DNA of 64,000 nt, from positions 1,674,001 to 1,738,000 of the forward strand of contig NZ_JAUSWV010000002.1 of NCBI RefSeq assembly GCF_030815485.1, in the 5' to 3' direction. Below the pieces are notes generated by a model, which worked only from the letters and a program-made list of their open reading frames with translations, was not told the origin of the DNA and did not search any database. Source of the DNA: Streptomyces rishiriensis. Its GTDB lineage: Bacteria; Actinomycetota; Actinomycetes; Streptomycetales; Streptomycetaceae. The translations under genes were made by a program, and so were the position numbers. Positions 1-7,400 of this stretch are shown here, piece by piece. Position 1 is the first letter of the stretch. Each line of letters opens with the position of its first letter.

Positions 1-261
1 GGGGGCCCGTGGGCGGTGCGGGGCCCGGTCCTGGCGGGTGTGGGCGACGGTCCGGAGCGTGCGGGCGCGTGCCTGCGCGGTCACCGGGACGCTCCGCACC
101 GAGGCGCCGAGCCGGGCTGTGGTCTCCAGCAGGTCGGCGGCCTCGCGATGGCATGCGTCGCAACCGGCGAGATGGTTCTCGAACGCGGTTTCCTCGGCGG
201 GCGGCAGGGCGTACAGAACGTACGCGCCGATGGCCAGGTGGGGATCCTCCTCAGGTTTCAT
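1..261 (-). CDS. RskA-like anti-sigma factor, N-terminal part (cut by window edge)
   Basis: The first 87 codons of a gene that runs off the window. It starts with ATG at 261 and overlaps the TGA of the upstream ECF sigma gene (ATGA), so the two are translationally coupled. The start of the protein reads MKPEEDPHLAIGAYVLYALP and is followed by a zinc-finger-like motif FENHLAGCDACHREA (His-x3-Cys-x2-Cys), as in the anti-sigma domains of RskA/RsrA-type proteins. Family knowledge: this domain sits in the cytoplasm and holds the partner sigma factor inactive, and the C-terminal part is usually a membrane segment and an extracytoplasmic sensor. That part is not visible here, so the signal sensed cannot be inferred. 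Confidence 0.85.
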   Translation of the reverse strand, partial: MKPEEDPHLAIGAYVLYALPPAEETAFENHLAGCDACHREAADLLETTARLGASVRSVPVTAQARARTLRTVAHTRQDRAPHRPRAP

Positions 262-824
262 GCGTCGCCCTCCAGACAGGCGCGCAGTCGCCGCAGCCCC
301 GCGCGCATTCGGGACTTCACCGTTCCTTCGGGGGTGGAGAGAGCCTCGGCCACCTCGATGTAGGTCAGGCCCTGGTAGTAGGCGAGCATCAGCGGCACCC
401 GCTCCTGGCGGGCCAGCGCGGTGAGACAGCGGTGGAGCCGCCGCTGCTCGTCGTGGTCCTGGACGATCTCGGCCACTTCGTCGAACGGCCGCTCCGGCGC
501 GAGGACGCCCGTGCGCTGTTCGCGCTCCGTGCCCGCCTGCGCGGAGCGCACCCGGTCCACCGCCCGGCGGTGGGCCACGGTGAGAACCCAGGCCTTCGCC
601 GTTCCCCGCTCGGGGCGGTAGCGGTCCGCGGTGCGCCAGACCTCGATCATGACCTCCTGGGTCACCTCCTCCGCCTGAGCGACATCCCGCACGATCCGGC
701 AGGCCAGGCCCATGACGCTGCCCGACAGCGCGTCATAGACACCGGTGAACGCGTCTCGGTCGCCACCCGCCACCCGGGCCAGCAGGTCCTCCACTCGGGC
801 GTCCGGATCGGAACTGTGCGGCAA
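258..824 (-). CDS. ECF RNA polymerase sigma factor (SigK-like)
   Basis: 188 residues, the usual length for an ECF sigma factor. Region 2 lies around residues 25-95 (AEEVTQEVMIEVWRTADRY, then GTAKAWVLTVAHRRAVDRVR). Region 4 lies around 130-180 with the helix-turn-helix YQGLTYIEVAEALSTPEGTV and KSRMRAGLRRLR. The start is a TTG at 824 with GGGGAG seven bases upstream, and the frame has no better start. The next gene overlaps by four bases and encodes an RskA-like anti-sigma factor, so this pair resembles the SigK/RskA group of actinobacteria. That grouping is by motif and context only; target promoters and inducing signal are not visible. Confidence 0.9.
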   Translation of the reverse strand: MPHSSDPDARVEDLLARVAGGDRDAFTGVYDALSGSVMGLACRIVRDVAQAEEVTQEVMIEVWRTADRYRPERGTAKAWVLTVAHRRAVDRVRSAQAGTEREQRTGVLAPERPFDEVAEIVQDHDEQRRLHRCLTALARQERVPLMLAYYQGLTYIEVAEALSTPEGTVKSRMRAGLRRLRACLEGDA

Positions 825-911
825 AGCCCTGCTCCCCTCGTGCCTCGTGCTGGGTTCGGACGCCCCGCCCGCGGCCTGTGCGGAGGGTGGAGACCCGCAC
901 CGGGAAGCTCC

Positions 912-1352
912 TCACCGATCCGGGGACGTGCCGCGCGCGGTTCTCAGGTCGAGCAGGACGTGTACGGTCTTGCCGCCGATGGCGGGGACCAGCCGGATCT
1001 GTCCGCCCAGTCCGCGGATGACCCCCATGCCGAGGCCGCCGCGCTCGTCCCCGTCCGAACGGCGGTGGACCTCCGGAAGGTCCTCGCTGTGGTCGGCGAC
1101 GGCGATGTCCAGTCGGCCGTCTCGCACCGTCAGCGTCAGCACGCAGGGACCAGAGGTGTGGCGGACCGCGTTGGTCACCAGTTCGGAGACGACGAGGACG
1201 GCGTCCGGCACGCGATCGAGCGGATCGGTCGCCTTCAGCCAGTTCTCACTGACCCGACGAGCGAGGGACGGGGCCCGCCGGGAGTGCGGCAGGGCGACGG
1301 CACAACGCGCCGTCGTCGGCGGTGGCGACGGCAGTGGCGTGGTGGTGGACAT
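912..1352 (-). CDS. ATP-binding protein, HATPase/anti-sigma kinase-like (RsbW type)
   Basis: 146 residues from the ATG at 1352, which has GGGGAG five bases upstream; longer in-frame starts lie in non-coding-looking sequence. It has the Bergerat-fold marks of the RsbW/SpoIIAB family: an N box VSELVTNAVRHTSGP in mid-protein, DIAVADHSEDLP, and a glycine-rich lid GGLGMGVIRGLGGQIRL near the C-terminus. Streptomyces carries dozens of such small stand-alone ATPases; a few are anti-sigma serine kinases and most have no known target. It lies next to an ECF sigma gene on the same strand, 87 bases upstream of it. I infer no direct partnership, because ECF factors normally use the RskA-type partner that is also present here. 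Confidence 0.75.
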   Translation of the reverse strand: MSTTTPLPSPPPTTARCAVALPHSRRAPSLARRVSENWLKATDPLDRVPDAVLVVSELVTNAVRHTSGPCVLTLTVRDGRLDIAVADHSEDLPEVHRRSDGDERGGLGMGVIRGLGGQIRLVPAIGGKTVHVLLDLRTARGTSPDR

Positions 1353-1705
1353 GAGGGCTCCCCTGGAACGACTCGTCGGGGACGGCTTTTGTTCGCAGGG
1401 GATTCGTAGCCGCACAGCATGCGGATGCGGCCGTGTTGCACACGAAAGCCCCGGGATCTCACCCGGCCGGGCGAGCGGCGGGCCGCGCACGCCGCGGGGA
1501 CGCCCCGGCCCGGACGCCATGACATTTTTCGGCTTTGCCATCATCTGTCCGGTTCCCAGGTTCGAATTCCCCGCGTCCGGCACAGCGAGACGGGGAACGG
1601 CGTTCCTCACGGATCCACCGCACGCCATCGGTGCGGCCGGTGGACGGGAGCCGCGTGACCTCGTCGGACGTGCTCTTCGCTGAACGTTCGAGGGAGATGT
1701 GTCCG
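1353..1705. other. Intergenic region between divergent genes, no gene seen
   Basis: This stretch separates the minus-strand HATPase gene from the plus-strand GHW-repeat gene and must hold both promoters. It includes a locally AT-richer patch (ACATTTTTCGGCTTTGCC near 1522-1539). I see no convincing sigma-70 pair, RNA gene or repeat in it. The plus-strand gene has its ribosome site AGGGAG at 1691-1696. Confidence 0.5.
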
Positions 1706-2047
1706 ATGACCGCTTTCCTGCGAGCCCGCCGTCTGGTGGCCGGAGCCGCCGCGACGGGCCTACTGGCCGGAGGGGCCGTGCTCGGCCTGTCCGGCGCGGC
1801 TACCGCGGCTCCCGCTCCCGCTTCGGCCCCGAGCGTGGTGACCACCGACCACGACGGTAAGTGCCACTGGGTGAAGGGCCACTGGGAGAAGAAGTGGGTG
1901 AAGGGCCACTGGGAGAAGAAGCGGGTCAACCACAAGACCTGGAACCACGGCCACTGGGAGAACCACTACACCTACAAGTGGGTCTACGTCCAGGGCCACT
2001 GGGACCACCAGTGGGTCAAGGGGCACTGGGAGTGCCACCACCGCTGA
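1706..2047 (+). CDS. Small secreted His/Trp-rich GHW-repeat protein
   Basis: 113 residues from the ATG at 1706 (AGGGAG nine bases upstream; an ATG at 1697 overlaps that site). Residues 1-38 form a Sec signal peptide: MTAFLRARRLVAG, a hydrophobic Ala/Gly/Leu core and an ATAAPA cleavage region. The mature part is about 75 residues and holds five GHW motifs in two blocks: WVKGHWEKK occurs twice, then GHWENH, VQGHWDHQ and WVKGHWECHH. This resembles the WXXGXW repeat seen in bacterial secreted proteins. It contains two cysteines, one just before the first repeat (KCHWV) and one in the last (ECHHR), which could form a disulfide enclosing the repeats. Function is unknown; the His/Trp density would fit metal or wall-polymer binding, but that is inference. 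A strong terminator follows directly. Confidence 0.75.
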   Translation: MTAFLRARRLVAGAAATGLLAGGAVLGLSGAATAAPAPASAPSVVTTDHDGKCHWVKGHWEKKWVKGHWEKKRVNHKTWNHGHWENHYTYKWVYVQGHWDHQWVKGHWECHHR

Positions 2048-2065
2048 CCGCGGCTGATCGCGGAT

Positions 2066-2097
2066 GAGGGCCGGACGCACCGTGTCGTCCGGCCCTC
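2066..2097. terminator. Bidirectional hairpin terminator
   Basis: A perfect 12-bp stem, GAGGGCCGGACG at 2066-2077 and its complement at 2086-2097, with an eight-base loop. It lies between two converging genes, the GHW-repeat protein and the TrmH-type methyltransferase. There is no long U tract, which is common for Streptomyces terminators. Confidence 0.75.
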
Positions 2098-2137
2098 GTT
2101 CCACGGCTTCGTCCGGGCCTCGGGCCGAGGCGAACTC

Positions 2138-3013
2138 TCAGGCGGGCCTCGGGCGGGTCGCGTAGAACGCGACGGCGGAGGCGGCCGCCACGTTGAGGGA
2201 GTCGACGCCGGCGGACATGGGGATGCGTACCCATTCGTCCGCCGCCCGGAGCGCGTACGTGGAGAGTCCGTGCCCCTCCGAGCCCAGCATGAGGGCGCTC
2301 TTCTCGAAGCGTGCCGGGTGCAGCTCGTCGAGCGGGGTCGCCTTCTCGTCCGGGGTCATGGCCAGGATGTCGTACCCGGCGTCGCGCACGACGTCGAGCC
2401 CGGCCGGCCAGGCGTCGAACCGGGCGTAGGGAACCGAGAAGACGGCGCCCATCGACACCTTGATCGCCCGCCGGTAGAGGGGATCCGCGCAGTCCGGTGA
2501 CAACAGGATCGCCTTGATGCCCAGAGCGGCGGCGCTGCGGAAGGCGGCCCCGAGATTCGCGTGGTCGACGAACCCCTCGAAGATGGCGACGCGCTGACCC
2601 GCGCCGTGCGGCGGATTCACCGGGTGGCCGTCGGCCGGCTCCGGCACGGCCGTCCGGCGGGCGGCCTGGAGCAACTCGGCGGCGTCCGGGAGCGGCTTGC
2701 GCTGCATGGAGGCCAGTGCGCCGCGGTGGACGTGATAGCCGGTGACCCGTTCGGCGAGTTCCGGGCTGACGGCGTAGACCGGCGCCGGGAGCTCGTCGAT
2801 GACGTCGCGCATGACGTCGACCCACTTGGCGGAGAGCAGCATCGAGCGCATCTCGTACCCGGCGTCCTTGGCACGGCGGATGACCTTCTCGCCCTCGGCG
2901 ATGAACAGGCCCTCGGCCGGCTCGCGCTTGCGGCGCAGCTCGACGTCGGTCAGGCCGGTGTAGTCGCGCAGGCGCGGGTCGTCGGGGTCCTCAACGGTGA
3001 TGAGATCGGCCAC
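2138..3013 (-). CDS. TrmH/SpoU-family RNA 2'-O-methyltransferase
   Basis: 291 residues from a GTG at 3013. The N-terminal part has the substrate-binding layout of the family (EPAEGLFIAEGEKVIRRA). The C-terminal SPOUT domain carries the three SAM-knot motifs: NLGAAFRSAAALGIKAILLS near residue 155, ALMLGSEGHGLS near 230, and VRIPMSAGVDSLNVAAASAV near 260. Family knowledge: these enzymes methylate ribose 2'-OH on tRNA or 23S rRNA; which nucleotide this one modifies cannot be read from sequence. It follows cobA on the same strand after 63 bases, with no functional link that I can see. A second member of the family lies at 55305-56165. Confidence 0.88.
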   Translation of the reverse strand: MADLITVEDPDDPRLRDYTGLTDVELRRKREPAEGLFIAEGEKVIRRAKDAGYEMRSMLLSAKWVDVMRDVIDELPAPVYAVSPELAERVTGYHVHRGALASMQRKPLPDAAELLQAARRTAVPEPADGHPVNPPHGAGQRVAIFEGFVDHANLGAAFRSAAALGIKAILLSPDCADPLYRRAIKVSMGAVFSVPYARFDAWPAGLDVVRDAGYDILAMTPDEKATPLDELHPARFEKSALMLGSEGHGLSTYALRAADEWVRIPMSAGVDSLNVAAASAVAFYATRPRPA

Positions 3014-3076
3014 AGGGTGATACTGCCTTGTCCTGAGTGCGGTGCCAACGGCTCGGAACGGTTGTGTTACCCGCGG

Positions 3077-4309
3077 TTACTCGGAGGTCGACGGGCCGAC
3101 GGCGACGACAGCGCCGATGACGATCACCGCGGGAGGCCTGACCTCCTGTGCGCGGACCGCCTCGGCGACCGTGGCGAGCGTGGCGTCCACGCGGCGCTGG
3201 GCGGCCGTCGTGCCCTCCTGGACCAGGGCGACCGGGGTGTCGGGCGACTTGCCGTGCGCGACGAGCGTCTCGGCGATCTTCCCGATCTTGTCGACGCCCA
3301 TGAGGATCACCAGGGTGCCGGTCAGTTTCGCGAGGGAGGGCCAGTCGACCAGGGAGCGCTCGTCGTCGGGGGCGACATGCCCGCTGACCACCGTGAACTC
3401 ATGGGCCACACCCCGGTGGGTGACCGGGATGCCGGCCGCGCCCGGCACCGAGATCGAGCTGGAGATGCCCGGCACGACCGTGCAGGCGATGCCGGCCTCC
3501 GCGAGGGCCTGGAGCTCCTCCATGCCACGGCCGAAGACGTACGGGTCGCCGCCCTTGAGACGGACGACCGACTTGCCCTGCTTGGCGTGCTCGATCAGCG
3601 CGTTGTTGATCGCCTCCTGGGCCATGTACCGGCCGTAGGGGATCTTCGCCGCGTCGATCACCTCGACGTGCGGCGGGAGTTCGGCGAGCAGGTCGCGCGG
3701 GCCGAGCCGGTCGGCGATGACGACGTCCGCCTCGGCGAGCAGGCGACGCCCGCGGACCGTGATCAGGTCCGGGTCGCCGGGACCGCCGCCGACCAGCGCG
3801 ACACCGGTGGTCCGGGTGCGGTGGTGGGGGGCGACGAGGGTGCCGTCGCGCAGCCCCTCCACGACCGCGTCACGGATGGCGGCGGTGTGGCGCGGGTCGC
3901 GGCCCCGGGCGTCGGTGGTGAGCACGGCGACCGTGACCCCCTCGCTGTGGCCGGTCGCCGGCGTCCAGGCGGTCGCGGCGTCCGCGTCGTCGGAGCGGAC
4001 GCACCAGACGCGGTGCGCCTCGGCCTCGGCGGAGGCCCGGCCGTTCGCCTCCGGGTCGCTCGTGGCGATGAGGGCGTACCAGGCTTCGGCGAGGTCGCCT
4101 TCGGCGTACGGGCGCTTCGACCAGGTGATCTCGCCCCCGTCCGCCATCGCTTCCACCGAGGGCGTCGCAGCGGGGGACACCAGGTGGACGTCGGCGCCTG
4201 CCGCGATCAGCGCGGGGAGACGGCGCTGGGCGACCTGGCCGCCGCCGAGGACGACGACCCTGCGGCCGGCGAGACGGAGGCCTACGGGGTAGGCGGGGTG
4301 TTCGGCCAT
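3077..4309 (-). CDS. cobA: Uroporphyrinogen-III C-methyltransferase / precorrin-2 dehydrogenase fusion
   Basis: 410 residues. Residues 1-150 are a CysG-N-type NAD-binding domain (RRVVVLGGGQVAQRRLPALI; later ALIATSDPEANG) for oxidation of precorrin-2. Residues 165-405 are the SAM-dependent methyltransferase with VALVGGGPGDPDLITVRG, VVIADRLG, VRLKGGDPYVFGRGMEE and VVPGISSSISVPGAAGIPVT. The protein therefore makes precorrin-2 from uroporphyrinogen III and may continue to sirohydrochlorin, feeding cobalamin or sirohaem. A ferrochelatase part is not obvious. The ATG at 4309 is chosen because the domain starts immediately after it, with GGAG ten bases upstream. It lies downstream of the bluB-cobT fusion on the same strand, but a large hairpin and a TAAAAT box lie between them, so it probably has its own promoter. 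Confidence 0.92.
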   Translation of the reverse strand: MAEHPAYPVGLRLAGRRVVVLGGGQVAQRRLPALIAAGADVHLVSPAATPSVEAMADGGEITWSKRPYAEGDLAEAWYALIATSDPEANGRASAEAEAHRVWCVRSDDADAATAWTPATGHSEGVTVAVLTTDARGRDPRHTAAIRDAVVEGLRDGTLVAPHHRTRTTGVALVGGGPGDPDLITVRGRRLLAEADVVIADRLGPRDLLAELPPHVEVIDAAKIPYGRYMAQEAINNALIEHAKQGKSVVRLKGGDPYVFGRGMEELQALAEAGIACTVVPGISSSISVPGAAGIPVTHRGVAHEFTVVSGHVAPDDERSLVDWPSLAKLTGTLVILMGVDKIGKIAETLVAHGKSPDTPVALVQEGTTAAQRRVDATLATVAEAVRAQEVRPPAVIVIGAVVAVGPSTSE

Positions 4310-4382
4310 GAGGGTGCGGCTCCTCGTACGGGCAGAGAGCAGAGGGTGGGCGCTGCGGCTCTGGAGCGGCCCTGACGTGCGC

Positions 4383-4388
4383 ATTTTA
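4383..4388 (-). promoter_or_regulatory. Possible -10 box of cobA
   Basis: On the minus strand this reads TAAAAT, unusually AT-rich for the region, about 75 bases upstream of the cobA start and just after the bluB-cobT terminator hairpin. I do not see a clear -35 at the right distance. Confidence 0.4.
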
Positions 4389-4407
4389 GAGGTGACTTCA
4401 GCATGCG

Positions 4408-4449
4408 GCGGGGCCGGGGGCAGCACAAGCGCGTGCCCGCCGGCCCCGC
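4408..4449 (-). terminator. Long hairpin terminator after bluB-cobT
   Basis: Outer arms GCGGGGCCGG (4408-4417) and its complement (4440-4449), extended by an inner GGGCA/TGCCC pairing with one bulge. It begins nine bases after the stop codon of the upstream fusion gene, so it probably ends that transcript. Confidence 0.7.
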
Positions 4450-4457
4450 AGCGGGAC

Positions 4458-7400
4458 CTACTTCTCGGTGACCCCCGCCGAATCGAACGTCGCCACCTCG
4501 TGCATCGCCCGGGCCGTGCTCTGCACCAGCGGCAGGGCGAGCAGGGCGCCCGTACCCTCACCGAGGCGCAGGTCCAGGTCGACCAGGGGACGCAGACCCA
4601 GCTTGTTCAGGGCGGCCACATGACCGGGTTCGGCGCTGCGGTGGCCCGCGATGCAGGCCGCGAGGACCTCGGGGGCGATGGCGCGGGCGACCAGGGCGGC
4701 GGCGCCGGCGCTGACGCCGTCCAGGATCACGGGCGTACGGAGGGAGGCGCCGCCGAGCAGGAGCCCGACCATCGCCGCGTGTTCGAACCCGCCGATCGCG
4801 GCCAGGACGCCGATGGGGTCCGCCGGATCCGGCTGGTGGACCTCCAGGGCGCGACGCACGACCTCGGTCTTGCGGGCGAGGGTCTCGTCGTTGATTCCGG
4901 TGCCGCGGCCGGTGACCTCGGCCGGATCGGCGCCCGTGAACACCGAGATGAGGGCCGCGGACGCCGTGGTGTTCGCGATGCCCATCTCGCCCGTGAGCAG
5001 TGCCTTGTTGCCGGCCGCGACCAGGTCGCGGGCGGTCTCGATGCCGACCTCGATGGCCTGCTTGGCCTCCTCGCGGGTCATCGCGGGGCCGGTGGTCATG
5101 TCGGACGTGCCCGCGCGGATCTTGCGGGGCAGCAGACCGGGGGTCGCGGGGAGGTCGGCGGCGACGCCCACGTCCACCACGCAGACCTCGGCGCCCACCT
5201 GGGTGGCGAAGGCGTTGCAGACCGCTCCCCCACCGAGGAAGTTGGCGACCATCTGGGCCGTCACCTCCTGCGGCCAGGGGGTGACGCCCTGCGCGTGCAC
5301 CCCGTGGTCGCCGGCGAAGATCGCGACGGCCGCGGGCTCCGGGATCGGCGGCGGGCACTGCCGGGACAGGCCGGACAGCTGCGCGGAGATGATCTCCAGC
5401 ATGCCGAGCGAGCCGGGCGGCTTCGTCATGCGCTTCTGCCGCTCCCAGGCCTCGCCGAGGGCCTTGGCGTCCAGCGGACGGACACTGGCGACGGTCTCGG
5501 CGAGCAGATCGTGCGGGTCCTCGCCGGGCAGTGCGCGACGGCCGTACGTCTCCTCGTGGACGACCCAGGACAGCGGACGGCGCTTGGCCCAGCCGGCCTG
5601 CATCAGCTCGGGCTCGTCCGGGAACTCGTCGACGTAGCCGACACACAGGTAGGCGACCACTTCGAGGTGCTCGGGCAGACCGAGCGCGCGGACCATCTCG
5701 CGCTCGTCGAAGAAGCTGACCCAGCCGACGCCGAGACCCTCGGCGCGGGCGGCGAGCCAGAGGTTCTCGACCGCGAGGGCGGAGGAGTACGGCGCCATCT
5801 GCGGCTGGGTATGCCGGCCGAGGGTGTGGCGGCCGCCGCGGGTCGGGTCGGCGGTGACGACGATGTTGACCGGGGTGTCGAGGATGGCCTCGATCTTCAG
5901 TTCCTTGAACTGCTTCGCCCGGCCCTTGGGCAGGGACCGTGCGTAGGCCTCGCGCTGACGGGTCGCCAGCTCGTGCATCGCGCGCCGGGTGTCGGCGGAG
6001 CGGATGACGACGAAGTCCCACGGCTGCGAGTGACCGACGGAGGGTGCGGTGTGGGCGGCCTCCAGGACGCGGAGCAGCACCTCGTGCGGGATGGGGTCGG
6101 CGCGGAATCCGTTGCGGATGTCCCGGCGTTCACGCATGACCTTCAGGACGGCCTCGCGCTCGGCGTCGTCGTACGCGGGCGCGGCGGGACCGGTGGACTC
6201 TCGAACTTCTTCCACGGGGACCGGGCTCTCTTCCTGGTCGGCGGCCCTGGTTTCCAGGTCCTCCGGGCTCTGGGCGACATCGGGGTCGATGCCGGTCTCG
6301 GGCTCCGTGTCCGGGGTCGCCGGGGCGGGAGCCGGGTCGGCGCCACGGGGGGCGGGGACCGTGACGGCGGGAAGGGCCGCGCCCGCGTCGGCGGCCTGCC
6401 GCTGTTCCGCCGCGACAGGGGCGGCCTGCTCCTCCGTGGGCAGGACGAGGGGGTGCGGCGGGGTCGGGGCGAGGTGCGGGGCGGTGGGCACCATGCCCTC
6501 GACCGGGACGAACCGGCCCAGCGGCTGGTCCGCGGGGGCCTGGCCCGACTGCTCCGACGGGAACGTCTGCTCCGGCCGGGGCGTCGCCGGGGCGGTGACG
6601 GGCGGCAGGTCCGCGCCGGGCGCGTCGGCGAGCGGCTCCGGGGCGGCCACCGGCTGCGGGACCGGCAGCGGGTGCTCCTGCTGCGGCGGCTGAGCGATGG
6701 CGGTGGCGTCCACGGAGACTGCCACGGGCTCGGGGGAGACCGGTGTGGGGGCTTCCTCGACGGGCGGTTCCGCAGTCTCCGGCTCCGCCAGCGGTGCCGG
6801 CTCCGCCAGGGGTGCGGCGGCGGCGGACTCCGGCTGCTCGGCCACGAGTTCGGCCACGGCCTCGGCTTCAGCTTCGGCTTCAGCTTCAGTTTCGGCTTCA
6901 GCTTCAGCTTCAGCTTCAGCTTCGGCTTCGAGCGCGGGTACGGGCGCCGGTACGGGCTCGGGTACGAGTTCGGGCTGCGGGGCCGCTTCCTGGACCGGGG
7001 CGTCCGGGAGGTGAGACGCGGGGGCCGCGAGGGGCAGGGCCGCGGCCGGGGTCTCGTTCGACGTACCCGCCCCGGGCTGCGGTTCCGGCTCCGGCTGCGG
7101 TGCCGGCCGGACGTCCTGGGCTGTCGGCCGGACGTCCTGGATCGGCTGGACGGGCGGCTCCGGAGCGGGCTCCACCTGCGGGGCGGGCTCGGGCGCCGCC
7201 GGTGGGGGGGTCGGCTCGGCGGCGGCCCCGGCGGACGCCACGAAGGCGTCGACGAGCAGGCCCCCTTCGGTGAGGGCGGCGGGCACGGGGGCGGAGACCT
7301 CCGGCTCAGCGGATGCCTCGGGTCCGGCGGCCTCGGCCACGGGAGCGGGCATCTCCTGCGCGACTGCCACCGGTTCGGACACCGCGGGGAGGACGCTCGC

